Origin: Geobacter sp. UBA4074
GTDB lineage: Bacteria > Desulfobacterota > Desulfuromonadia > Geobacterales > Pseudopelobacteraceae
Direction: 5' to 3'
Length of the DNA stretch: 23,168 nt
NCBI GenBank assembly: GCA_002383415.1
Contig: DFYU01000032.1
Location: 1-23,168 of the forward strand
The position numbers and the translations under genes are program-made. The notes beneath the pieces are model-generated. The model did not search any database, had not been told where the DNA came from, and saw only the letters and a list, made by a program, of their open reading frames with translations. How positions within the stretch are numbered: position 1 is the first letter of the stretch; each line of letters opens with the position of its first letter. Of this stretch, positions 1 to 6,380 are shown one piece after another.

Positions 1-329
1 GTGGCAGCCAGCAGGCAGTCCACCGGGTCAAGGGTTGTTTTCATAAAGATGCCCAGAGCAGAGGCCAAACGATCTCGGTCAGGGTTGCTGATCCCTTTGT
101 AGGTAAGCATGCCAAGCAGGCTTTCGGCGGCGGCAGCCCGTGGCACCTGGTAGTGTTTGGTCAGCACATAGAGGCATTCGGTGATTACGGATTCTAGCAC
201 CAGCGCTCGTTCTTTGCCGGTGCGCACCTGTTCGAAAAAGGCGTTGGTTTCCAGAAACTGTTTGGCATCGTCCCGCAACAGATACCGCAGGATGTAGTTG
301 GTGTCAGGCAGCGCGACCGGCTTTTTCAT
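1..329 (-). CDS. PIN-domain ribonuclease toxin (VapC-like), 3' end outside the window
   Basis: The reading frame begins at ATG 329 and runs off the left edge after 109 codons, so the C-terminus is missing. The start MKKPVALPDTNYILRYLLRD is the typical PIN-domain opening, with the metal-binding Asp at residue 9. Further acidic residues fit the family pattern: Glu51 in ESVITEC and Asp104 in the DPVDCLLAA stretch. PIN toxins are Mg-dependent RNases that cleave tRNA or mRNA when their antitoxin is lost. A strong ribosome-binding site (AGGAGGTG) precedes the ATG. The gene overlaps the 3' end of the upstream AbrB-type antitoxin gene by 26 bases, which suggests translational coupling. The family assignment is firm; the RNA target cannot be told from sequence. 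Confidence 0.85.
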   Translation of the reverse strand, partial: MKKPVALPDTNYILRYLLRDDAKQFLETNAFFEQVRTGKERALVLESVITECLYVLTKHYQVPRAAAAESLLGMLTYKGISNPDRDRLASALGIFMKTTLDPVDCLLAA

Positions 330-546
330 CAGCCACCTCCTGCCAGACCTTGTCTCTGATGGTGCTGAAATCTTCTTTCCTTTGCGTTGCATACTGGGCC
401 AAAGAGCCGGCAACACTCTGTACCGGCCGTAAGATTACCTCTTCACCTTGTATCTCAATCTCAATCGTGGTGGTTTTTAACGCCTGCCGCGCCAGCCGGG
501 GTATGGTGATCTGCCCTTTTGAGGTTATGGTTGCGGTGTAGGTCAT
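304..546 (-). CDS. AbrB/MazE-type swapped-hairpin antitoxin
   Basis: This 80-residue protein starts MTYTATITSKGQITIPRLAR, the classic SpoVT/AbrB swapped-hairpin DNA-binding fold (SKGQITIP motif, residues about 5-48). The charged C-terminal tail (about 50-80) probably wraps the toxin. It lies directly upstream of the PIN toxin gene and overlaps it by 26 bases, which is the standard antitoxin-first order of VapBC-like modules. The ATG at 546 has a good GGAGG site 6 bases upstream. The frame stays open 52 codons further upstream, but that extension has no ribosome site and crosses the promoter and operator region, so I reject it. The protein probably represses its own promoter through the inverted repeat at 570-592. 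Confidence 0.85.
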   Translation of the reverse strand: MTYTATITSKGQITIPRLARQALKTTTIEIEIQGEEVILRPVQSVAGSLAQYATQRKEDFSTIRDKVWQEVADEKAGRAA

Positions 547-569
547 ATAATGCCTCCGGATGATTTGTG

Positions 570-592
570 CATTACTTTTGCTTAGTGTAATG
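570..592 (-). promoter_or_regulatory. Inverted repeat, candidate operator of the AbrB/PIN module
   Basis: CATTAC, 11 bases, then GTAATG form a perfect six-base inverted repeat 24 bases upstream of the antitoxin ATG. Read on the minus strand, it overlaps a plausible -10 hexamer (TACACT). AbrB-type antitoxins usually bind such palindromes to autoregulate. The repeat is visible; its role is inferred. Confidence 0.45.
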
Positions 593-605
593 TAAAAGCA
601 GAAAA

Positions 606-623
606 GCATAAAGTTTTTTATGC
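606..623 (-). terminator. AT-rich hairpin with T-rich tail (minus strand)
   Basis: GCATAAA and TTTATGC form a 7-bp stem with a 4-base loop. On the minus strand it is followed by TTTTCTGCTTTT. It may be a second, weaker terminator behind the HigBA terminator, insulating the AbrB/PIN promoter. An operator role is also possible. Confidence 0.3.
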
Positions 624-650
624 ATCTGCCCGGCACAGTCTTTAATACAA

Positions 651-678
651 AGCGGGCGCCCTTTTTGGGGCGCCCGCT
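651..678 (-). terminator. Strong intrinsic terminator of the higBA operon
   Basis: AGCGGGCGCCC pairs perfectly with GGGCGCCCGCT (11 bp) around a 6-base loop. On the minus strand the stem is followed by TTTGTATT. It sits 37 bases after the antitoxin stop codon. The plus-strand flank has no T-run, so it works in one direction. Confidence 0.75.
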
Positions 679-714
679 GCTGTCAGCAGTGTCGACGTGC
701 AAGCCGTTGCAGTA

Positions 715-1020
715 TTACGCCGCTTCTCTGAACGGAATAACCTCGTCTTCAATCCGCCCATTCAGTTGCAGCTCCAGGCACTCAAGATCATACTGCGTTT
801 GAAGATTCAGCCAGCTTTGGGGGTCAGTGCCGAAAAAACGGGCCAGCCGCAGCGCGGTTTCTGCAGTGATGGCCCGCTTGCCGGCGCAGATTTCATCAAT
901 GCGGCGCTGCGGCACGCCAAGGGACTTGGCCAAACGGTAGCGGGTGATATTGAGCGGTTTCAAAAAATCCTCCAGGAGAATTTCGCCGGGGTGGACCGGT
1001 GGCAGATCACGCGGTCCCAT
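715..1020 (-). CDS. higA: HigA-type antitoxin, XRE-family helix-turn-helix
   Basis: The protein starts MGPRDLPPVHPGEILLEDFL, the hallmark of HigA antitoxins. An XRE helix-turn-helix follows (RLAKSLGVPQRRIDEICAGK, about residues 29-48), then the conserved ARFFGTDPQSWLNLQTQYDL segment. It lies 13 bases after the HigB toxin gene, giving the toxin-first order typical of hig modules. HigA neutralises HigB and represses the operon. The start is uncertain. ATG 1020 gives the usual length of about 101 residues with a GGGGAAGAG site. In-frame ATGs at 1062 and 1068, inside the toxin gene, would add 14 or 16 residues; the one at 1062 has AGGAAGG at good spacing. The family call is firm. Confidence 0.88.
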   Translation of the reverse strand: MGPRDLPPVHPGEILLEDFLKPLNITRYRLAKSLGVPQRRIDEICAGKRAITAETALRLARFFGTDPQSWLNLQTQYDLECLELQLNGRIEDEVIPFREAA

Positions 1021-1033
1021 GGTCTCTTCCCCG

Positions 1034-1315
1034 TTAATGGTAATCGACGATTTCACAGTCATAGACATTTCCTTCCTGCCAGCGGAAACAGATCCGCCAC
1101 TGGTCGTTGATACGGACGCTCCATTGGCTGGCCCGGTCGCCGGAAAGCTGTTCCAGGCGATTGCCCGGCGGTACGCGCAAGAAATCCAGGTTAGCGGCAG
1201 CGTGGAGCTGTTTCAGCTTGCGTTGGGCAGTGCGTTGCATGTCCTGCGGCAAGCGCACAGAAAATCTGCCATGAAAGAGCTTTTCGGTTTCCTTGCTGGC
1301 AAATGAAACAATCAT
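1034..1315 (-). CDS. higB: HigB-type toxin (RelE/ParE superfamily)
   Basis: This 93-residue protein has the HigB layout: an N-terminal FASKETEKLFHGRFS-like helix, a basic central helix (QRTAQRKLKQL), and the C-terminal strands GDRASQWSVRINDQWRICFRW ending in EIVDYH. HigB proteins are ribosome-dependent mRNA endonucleases held by HigA. The antitoxin gene follows within 13 bases. No Shine-Dalgarno sequence precedes ATG 1315 (the upstream bases are TATTTTTCC). A strong promoter is placed so that transcription would begin at or next to the A of the ATG, so the message is probably leaderless. Confidence 0.88.
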   Translation of the reverse strand: MIVSFASKETEKLFHGRFSVRLPQDMQRTAQRKLKQLHAAANLDFLRVPPGNRLEQLSGDRASQWSVRINDQWRICFRWQEGNVYDCEIVDYH

Positions 1316-1321
1316 GGAAAA

Positions 1322-1350
1322 ATAGTAACGGGCATCGGTAGTATTGTCAA
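1322..1350 (-). promoter_or_regulatory. Promoter of higBA with overlapping repeat operator
   Basis: On the minus strand TTGACA (1350-1345) is followed by 17 bases and TACTAT (1327-1322), a near-consensus sigma-70 promoter. The predicted start point is 1314-1316, on the higB ATG. An imperfect inverted repeat, GTAGTAT (1338-1344) and ATAGTAC (1354-1360), flanks the -35 box. RTAGTA units recur at 1322, 1338 and 1354, exactly 16 bases apart, as would suit HigA autoregulation. The binding role is inferred. Confidence 0.6.
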
Positions 1351-1376
1351 GCGATAGTACTGTGTAGGCATAGAGG

Positions 1377-1409
1377 TTAGAAACAGCAACATTCCGGAAA
1401 TGTTTCTAA
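1377..1409. repeat. Inverted repeat upstream of the small membrane protein gene
   Basis: TTAGAAACA (1377-1385) and TGTTTCTAA (1401-1409) form perfect 9-base arms around 15 bases that contain the palindrome TTCCGGAA. It lies between the divergent higBA promoter and the 85-residue gene. It could be an operator or a stem in the leader. The short A-run after it on the plus strand does not make a terminator. Confidence 0.45.
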
Positions 1410-1465
1410 AAAACGTTAGGGGCTTATGCATGCTACGGTGAAATCAACCTGAAAGGAGGTGTGTC

Positions 1466-1723
1466 ATGGAGCTATTCGTTGTCTGCATTGTCGGAGTGGT
1501 TGTGGCTGCTCTGCTATTCAGGGAATTTGGCGGCAAGAGGAATACTACTTCCGTCATCAGCTCGCATGATGCTGAATCAGCCAGTTTGGCAAACACGTTT
1601 CCTCACGACTGGATGACCGATCCGGCTTATTTCTGGATGATGGGCAATATCTACTACAGCCGGCACCAAGGGCAGGTCGATGAGTGTGACGCCATAAATA
1701 ATCTGCAACCGTTATCTTCGTAA
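1466..1723 (+). CDS. Small single-pass membrane protein, unknown function
   Basis: I do not recognise a family for this 85-residue protein. It has one hydrophobic segment at residues about 3-17 (LFVVCIVGVVVAALLF), a basic stop (REFGGKR), then a soluble tail rich in aromatics (DWMTDPAYFWMMGNIYYSRH). This suggests an N-anchored protein with the tail on one face of the membrane. The gene is supported by an almost perfect ribosome-binding site, AAAGGAGGTG, 4 bases before the ATG. It stands alone between the toxin-antitoxin region and the XRE-cupin regulator, transcribed away from higBA. No cysteine motif or catalytic signature is seen. Confidence 0.65.
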   Translation: MELFVVCIVGVVVAALLFREFGGKRNTTSVISSHDAESASLANTFPHDWMTDPAYFWMMGNIYYSRHQGQVDECDAINNLQPLSS

Positions 1724-1860
1724 GTTATTGGGAGAGGCTATGCCACCGGGAGGAATTTATCCTGACCCCGTGCATATTACGAGCGCCAACCGGCGTGCCA
1801 TTGGTAATTGGGCCGGCCGCCTGGTGGAACAGCTCTTCAGTGGCCGTCGTTGATCTGCAT

Positions 1861-2454
1861 CTATTTCGAGTACAGCACCGCCACGATGCGGGCCTTGCGG
1901 TCCCCCACCGAGACCAGGCCGTGGGGTTGGCTGGAGTCGTAGTAGACGCTGTCGCCGCTCTTGACCCGGTAGATATCGCTGCCGTAGTGCAGGTCGATCT
2001 CCCCCTCCAGCACGTAGAGGAACTCCTCCTCACCCTCGTGGCGGAAGAACAGCTTGTCGTCCCACTGGGAGTTGTCCACCTCCACCAGGAACGGCTCCAT
2101 ATGCTTGTGGCGCATCCCCTGGGCCAGGGAATGATAGGTATAGGGACGGTGTTCGGCGTTGACCGCCTGGCGCTGCAGGTCGGGCCGCAGCTGTTCGCCA
2201 TGGGTCACCACCAGTTTCTGACGGTTGCCTTCATCCTCGAAGAAGAAGTGGATATCCACCTTGAGTCCACGGGCGATCTTGAGCAGGGTGGCCAGGGGCG
2301 GGATGACCTGTTCGTTTTCGATCTGGGAAAGCAGCGGCTTGGAGAGGCCGGTCAGTTCGGAAAGCTCCTGCAGGGTCAGGCGCCGTTGCTGGCGCTGGCT
2401 GCGGATCTTTTCGCCGATCCGGAATTCTTTGATCTGTGCCTTGATGTCGCTCAC
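1861..2454 (-). CDS. XRE-family regulator with C-terminal cupin sensor domain
   Basis: This 197-residue protein has an N-terminal XRE helix-turn-helix (about residues 12-68, including LQELSELTGLSKPLLSQIEN). A cupin barrel follows (about 105-195, with HKHMEPFLVEV, EEEFLYVLEGEIDLHYG and GDSVYYDSSQPHGL). Such proteins (PuuR-like group) sense a small molecule in the cupin and usually regulate a neighbouring or divergent gene. I chose the GTG at 2454 because AGGAGG lies 8 bases upstream. A TTG at 2472 would add six residues but has no site of its own. The gene is divergent from the HtrA-like protease, and repeats in the shared gap may be its operators. The ligand is unknown. Confidence 0.88.
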   Translation of the reverse strand: MSDIKAQIKEFRIGEKIRSQRQQRRLTLQELSELTGLSKPLLSQIENEQVIPPLATLLKIARGLKVDIHFFFEDEGNRQKLVVTHGEQLRPDLQRQAVNAEHRPYTYHSLAQGMRHKHMEPFLVEVDNSQWDDKLFFRHEGEEEFLYVLEGEIDLHYGSDIYRVKSGDSVYYDSSQPHGLVSVGDRKARIVAVLYSK

Positions 2455-2490
2455 GGGCGGGGCCTCCTGCAACGGGCGGTGATGACGGGC

Positions 2491-2585
2491 AGAACGGTTG
2501 ACAGTGGGCGGAAAAGTGATTATGTCTAACCCTGTTCTATTCGTATGGGATTACCATGTAGCAACTATCAGAACGGGTTGTCAAT
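2491..2585. promoter_or_regulatory. Divergent control region between XRE-cupin and htrA-like genes
   Basis: A TTGACA box (2498-2503) faces the protease gene, with TATGTC 17 bases later. A second TTGACA lies on the minus strand (2584-2579) and faces the regulator gene. The two boxes sit in related direct repeats: AGAACGGTTGACAGT at 2491 and AGAACGGGTTGTCAAT at 2570. An inverted half-site, AACCCTGTTCT, lies at 2528-2538. This looks like operator-embedded divergent promoters. The repeats are seen; binding by the adjacent regulator is inferred, and both -10 boxes are weak. Confidence 0.4.
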
Positions 2586-3761
2586 ATGATGCATCATTAC
2601 TTGTCGCTTTCACGTCTGGTGCTGGCCGGTACGCTGCTGTTGCTGCTGGCCGGCTGTTCGTCACCTTCCTCGGATGAACCGCTGCTGTTTTCTTCCAAGC
2701 GGCCGGTGGGGGAGGCCGAAGCGCCGGTCAAGCAGGTGCCGGCCGATGTGCTGGCGGCCCAACGGGCCTTTACGGCGGTCTCACGGCAGGTCACCCCCAG
2801 CGTGGTCAACATCTCCACCCTGGGGCGGCGTAAGCTGGTGCGGCCGATGCCGGATTTTCCATCCTTTTTTGATGATTTCTTCGGTGGTCCCCAGGTGCGG
2901 CAGAACCGCAGCCTCGGTTCCGGTTTTATCATCAGCCGCGACGGCTTTATTGTGACCAACGAACATGTGATCCGCGATGCCGAGAGTATCCAGGTCAAGC
3001 TGTCCAGCAACAAGGTCTACCAGGCCAAGGTGGTGGGGGGCGATCCCAAGACCGACATCGCCGTGATCAAGATCGAGGCCAGTGACCTGCCGGTGTCGGT
3101 GCTGGGTGATTCGGACCGGATCGAGGTCGGCCAGTGGGCCATCGCCATCGGCAATCCCTTCGGTCTGGAGCATTCCATGACCGTGGGGGTGATCTCCGCC
3201 ACCGGCCGCTCCAATGTCGGTATCGAGACCATCGAGAACTTTATCCAGACCGACGCCTCGATTAACCCTGGCAACTCCGGCGGGCCCCTGCTGAATATCC
3301 ACGGTGAGGTAGTCGGCATCAACACCGCCATTGTGGCGAGCGGACAGGGGATCGGTTTCGCGATCCCCACCAGTATGGCCAAGCCGATCATCGCCCAGCT
3401 GGTGGAGAAGGGCAGTGTTACCCGGGCTTGGTTGGGGGTCGGCATCCGTCCGGTTTCAGCGGAGGAGGCCAATCGTTTGGGGCAGGAGAATGGCGAAGGG
3501 ACGCTGATCACCGAGCTGGCTCCCGGTGGTCCGGCCGAGCGGGGTGGCCTGCAGCCGGAGGATCTGCTGGTGGAGTTTGGGGGCAGTCCGGTCAAGGATC
3601 CTTCCCATCTGCAGCGGCTGGTGGCCGAGGCCCGGATCGGCAAGCCGGTGCAGGTCAAGGTGCTGCGGTCGGGACGCCCGTTGGCGTTGACCCTGGTGCC
3701 CGCTAACGCCGACGAGGCCCGTCCGCTACGTTCCTCCGGTCAGGGGCGTCTGTCGCGCTGA
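2586..3761 (+). CDS. HtrA/Deg-family periplasmic serine protease, predicted lipoprotein
   Basis: The 391-residue protein opens with a lipoprotein signal (hydrophobic stretch 11-22, lipobox LLAGC with Cys24). The trypsin-like domain follows with its full catalytic triad: His127 in VTNEHV, Asp157 in DPKTDIAV and Ser231 in NPGNSGGPL. One PDZ domain covers about 280-372. Family members cleave misfolded envelope proteins or act as stress sensors. Here a single PDZ and a lipid anchor replace the two PDZ domains and free form of DegP, giving a DegS-like layout. No clear ribosome site precedes the tandem ATG ATG. The gene is divergent from the XRE-cupin regulator. Confidence 0.92.
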   Translation: MMHHYLSLSRLVLAGTLLLLLAGCSSPSSDEPLLFSSKRPVGEAEAPVKQVPADVLAAQRAFTAVSRQVTPSVVNISTLGRRKLVRPMPDFPSFFDDFFGGPQVRQNRSLGSGFIISRDGFIVTNEHVIRDAESIQVKLSSNKVYQAKVVGGDPKTDIAVIKIEASDLPVSVLGDSDRIEVGQWAIAIGNPFGLEHSMTVGVISATGRSNVGIETIENFIQTDASINPGNSGGPLLNIHGEVVGINTAIVASGQGIGFAIPTSMAKPIIAQLVEKGSVTRAWLGVGIRPVSAEEANRLGQENGEGTLITELAPGGPAERGGLQPEDLLVEFGGSPVKDPSHLQRLVAEARIGKPVQVKVLRSGRPLALTLVPANADEARPLRSSGQGRLSR

Positions 3762-3848
3762 GGTAGCGACACCTGTTTACTTTATGCGCTAACTACGCTA
3801 CAGTGCGTTCACTTTTCGTCGCGTGCACTCCCTCCGAAAGGACGGCCT

Positions 3849-4112
3849 ATGAACATCATCACCAGTAAAGAGCAGGCAGCACGTCTGGCGCGGGCTGTCG
3901 TCTCGGACGTGGCGATCTACAATCAGGAAAAGGTGGAGAAGGGGATCAAGAACGACAACATCTTCGAGACCCTGAGTGAGGAGATCGAGGAGGGGCGTCA
4001 GCACTTCTATTCGCGGGTAGCGCCGGAACTGAACCCTGAACAGATCTTTGACCTGACGTTGGTGGACATTCTGATCAAGCGGGCCGGCAAGATCGAATCG
4101 CCGATCTGGTAG
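3849..4112 (+). CDS. Small acidic protein, unknown function
   Basis: I do not recognise a named family for this 87-residue soluble, helix-rich protein. It has no signal peptide or membrane segment. Visible traits are many charged residues (KVEKGIKNDNIFETLSEEIEEG), a central RQHFYSRVAPEL, and a hydrophobic C-terminal helix (IFDLTLVDILIKRAGK). AAAGGA lies 7 bases before the ATG and the codon use matches the neighbours, so it is probably a real gene. It stands between the htrA-like gene and rluD and is followed by a hairpin. Confidence 0.7.
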   Translation: MNIITSKEQAARLARAVVSDVAIYNQEKVEKGIKNDNIFETLSEEIEEGRQHFYSRVAPELNPEQIFDLTLVDILIKRAGKIESPIW

Positions 4113-4139
4113 CTTGTTGGCAGCACTATGTTTTTTTGA

Positions 4140-4169
4140 CAGAGGCGTACCCGCTGGGGTGCGCCTCTG
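4140..4169 (+). terminator. Hairpin after the 87-residue gene, weak terminator
   Basis: CAGAGGCG, a T:G wobble, and ACCC pair with GGGT and CGCCTCTG around a 4-base loop, giving a 13-bp stem. Only a weak T-run (TGTTT) follows. A run of seven Ts lies before the stem (4131-4137), on the wrong side for the plus strand. Confidence 0.45.
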
Positions 4170-4187
4170 CTGTTTGGAGCGCAAGGT

Positions 4188-5153
4188 ATGATGACGGAAC
4201 AACAGCATAGTCTGACCGTGCCGGCTGAGGCAGCTGGGCAGCGTCTGGATGCCTTTCTGGCGGCACAATTGCCGGGGCAGAGTCGGTCGTCCCTGCAGCG
4301 GCTGATCACGGAGGGGCAGGTGCTGGTGCAAGGCGCCAAGCCCCGCCCATCATTCAAGGTGGAAGCCGGGCAGCAGGTGCTGGTGACGGTACCGCCGCCG
4401 GTGCCGACCACGCCGCTGGCCGAGGCGATCCCGCTGACGGTGGTCTATGAGGATCATGACCTGATCGTGATCGACAAGCCGGCCGGTATGACGGTGCATC
4501 CCGGTGCCGGGGTCGATTCCGGCACCCTGGTCAATGCCCTGTTGGCCCACTGTTGCGACCTGTCCGGCGTGGGGGGCGAACTGCGGCCCGGCATCGTGCA
4601 CCGTCTCGACAAGGGCACCTCCGGTCTGCTGGTGGCGGCCAAGCATGACATCGCCCACCGTGGCCTGACAGAGCAGTTTGCTGCCCACAGCATCAAGCGG
4701 CTCTACTGGGCCCTGATCTATGGCTCGCCGGCCGAAGATACCGGCAAGATCAGCGGCATTATCGGTCGCCACCCCACCGAGCGGCTGCGGCTGTCCGGCA
4801 TGGCCCGTCACGGTAAACCGGCCGTCACCAACTGGCGGGTGCTGGAGCGGTTCGGGGCGGCCAGCCTGGTCCAGTTGCGGCTGGAAACCGGCCGCACCCA
4901 TCAGATCCGGGTCCACCTGAGCGAGGCCGGTATGCCGCTCCTGGGGGATCCGCTCTACCCGGATGGTGGCCGGTTCAACAACCTCAAGGATACGAAGCTG
5001 AAGGGGATGATCGCCCATCTGGGCCGCCAGGCCCTGCATGCCCGGGTGCTGGGTTTCGTGCATCCGGTCAGCGGGCAGTATCTGGAGTTTCAGAGTGAGC
5101 CGCCGCAGGATTTTCAGGGGCTTTTGGCCTATCTGCGCGGCTTGGCTGCGTAG
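4188..5153 (+). CDS. rluD: RluA/RluD-family 23S rRNA pseudouridine synthase
   Basis: The 321-residue protein begins with an S4 RNA-binding domain (about residues 18-68, RLDAFLAAQL to KVEAGQQVLV). The RluA-type catalytic domain follows, with the signature RPGIVHRLDKGTSGLL, where Asp141 is the nucleophile. The motifs LETGRTHQIRVHL and LGDPLYP are also present. RluD makes pseudouridines at 1911, 1915 and 1917 in helix 69 of 23S rRNA in E. coli. The S4 domain and length favour RluD over RluA or RluC, but the site specificity is inferred. The start is ATG 4188 or the adjacent ATG 4191, with GGAGCGCAAGGT just upstream. Confidence 0.9.
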   Translation: MMTEQQHSLTVPAEAAGQRLDAFLAAQLPGQSRSSLQRLITEGQVLVQGAKPRPSFKVEAGQQVLVTVPPPVPTTPLAEAIPLTVVYEDHDLIVIDKPAGMTVHPGAGVDSGTLVNALLAHCCDLSGVGGELRPGIVHRLDKGTSGLLVAAKHDIAHRGLTEQFAAHSIKRLYWALIYGSPAEDTGKISGIIGRHPTERLRLSGMARHGKPAVTNWRVLERFGAASLVQLRLETGRTHQIRVHLSEAGMPLLGDPLYPDGGRFNNLKDTKLKGMIAHLGRQALHARVLGFVHPVSGQYLEFQSEPPQDFQGLLAYLRGLAA

Positions 5154-5249
5154 TGAGGCAGCTCCAGGGTACGTAGACATCCTGCCTGCGTCTGGTACAC
5201 TTGAAGCTCACCTCCAGTCAGCGCTGTTTTCAGAAGGGAAGGAACCGCC

Positions 5250-6338
5250 ATGAAACTATTTGATCCTTGCCAACTCGGTTATTACGCCCTGCAGAACCGG
5301 GTGGTGATGGCGCCCATGACCCGTAGCCGGGCCACCGGTAGCTGCGCCAACGCCCTGATGGCCGAGTACTACGGTCAGCGGGCCTCTGCTGGTCTGATTA
5401 TCAGTGAAGGGGTTTCGCCGTCGTTGAATGGACTTGGCTACGCCCGGATCCCCGGTATCGCCACGGCTGAGCAGACCATCAGTTGGAAGCAGGTCAGCGA
5501 GGCGGTCCACGCCGGCAACGGCAAGCTGTTTGTCCAGCTGATGCATTGCGGACGGGTGGGCAGCCGGCGTAACCTGCCGCCGGGCGCTGAGCTGGTAGCC
5601 CCCTCGGCGGTGGCGATGAACGGCGTGGTCTGGACTGACCGTCAGGGGGAACAGCCCTATGACCTGCCCCGCGAGATGACTAGCGTCGATATCGCAAAGA
5701 CGGTCGACGAGTACCGGCAGGCGGCCCGTAATGCCATTACTGCTGGGTGTGACGGGGTGGAGGTGCATGGTGCCAACGGCTATCTGATCACCCAGTTTCT
5801 TGATCCCGGCTCCAACCTTCGTGACGACGGCTATGGCGGTGATGCCGGGCGCCGCAACCGCTTCGCGCTGGAAGTTTCGGTAGCGGTGGCCGAGGCCATC
5901 GGACCGGGCCGGGTCGGTATCCGCCTTTCACCCTACGGTGTCTTCAACGATATGAGTGGCAGCTACGGCGGTATTGCGGAGCAGTACATCGAGCTGGCTG
6001 GTGAACTGGGCAGGCTGGGATTGTTGTACCTGCATCTGGTGGATCATTCTGCCATGGGGGCACCCAAGCCGGACCCGGCCACGGTGCAGGGGATGTGCCG
6101 AGCCTTCCGTCAGCGGGGCGGCCAGGCGGTGATCCTGTCCGGCGGGTATGATGTTGCCAGGGCCGAGGCCGATCTACAGAGCGGCGCTGCTGATTTGATC
6201 GCCTTTGGCCGTTTGTTTATCAGCAACCCCGATCTGGTGGCCCGTCTCAAGCAGGGCCAGCCATTGGCCGAGCCAGACCAGAGCACGTTTTACAGTCCTG
6301 GTGCGGCCGGTTATACCGATTACCCGATGGCCCCCTGA
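5250..6338 (+). CDS. Old yellow enzyme family NAD(P)H:flavin oxidoreductase
   Basis: This 362-residue FMN-binding TIM barrel resembles NemA and OYE. Motifs in order are NRVVMAPMTRSRA (residues 17-29), QLMHCGRVG (96-104), and the active-site segment VEVHGANGYLITQFL with substrate-binding His173 and Asn176 and proton donor Tyr178. NLRDDGYGG and the phosphate-binding FGRLFISNPDLV near the C-terminus complete the set. Such enzymes reduce activated alkenes, nitro compounds or quinone-like electrophiles; the natural substrate cannot be read from sequence. AAGGAA lies 7 bases before the ATG. The gene is alone on its strand and converges on uvrC. Confidence 0.9.
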   Translation: MKLFDPCQLGYYALQNRVVMAPMTRSRATGSCANALMAEYYGQRASAGLIISEGVSPSLNGLGYARIPGIATAEQTISWKQVSEAVHAGNGKLFVQLMHCGRVGSRRNLPPGAELVAPSAVAMNGVVWTDRQGEQPYDLPREMTSVDIAKTVDEYRQAARNAITAGCDGVEVHGANGYLITQFLDPGSNLRDDGYGGDAGRRNRFALEVSVAVAEAIGPGRVGIRLSPYGVFNDMSGSYGGIAEQYIELAGELGRLGLLYLHLVDHSAMGAPKPDPATVQGMCRAFRQRGGQAVILSGGYDVARAEADLQSGAADLIAFGRLFISNPDLVARLKQGQPLAEPDQSTFYSPGAAGYTDYPMAP

Positions 6339-6380
6339 AGCGGGGCAAGCTAAGACGAGCGGGTAAGCGAGTGGCCTGGC

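Noticed and set aside
1725..2201. 158-codon minus-strand frame overlapping the cupin gene in another phase
   Set aside because: The product is Ser/Arg/Trp/Thr-rich low-complexity sequence with no recognised motif, a frame-shifted reading of the cupin gene.
1795..2529. 244-codon plus-strand frame over the XRE-cupin gene
   Set aside because: The minus strand encodes clear helix-turn-helix and cupin motifs; the plus frame is a compositional shadow.
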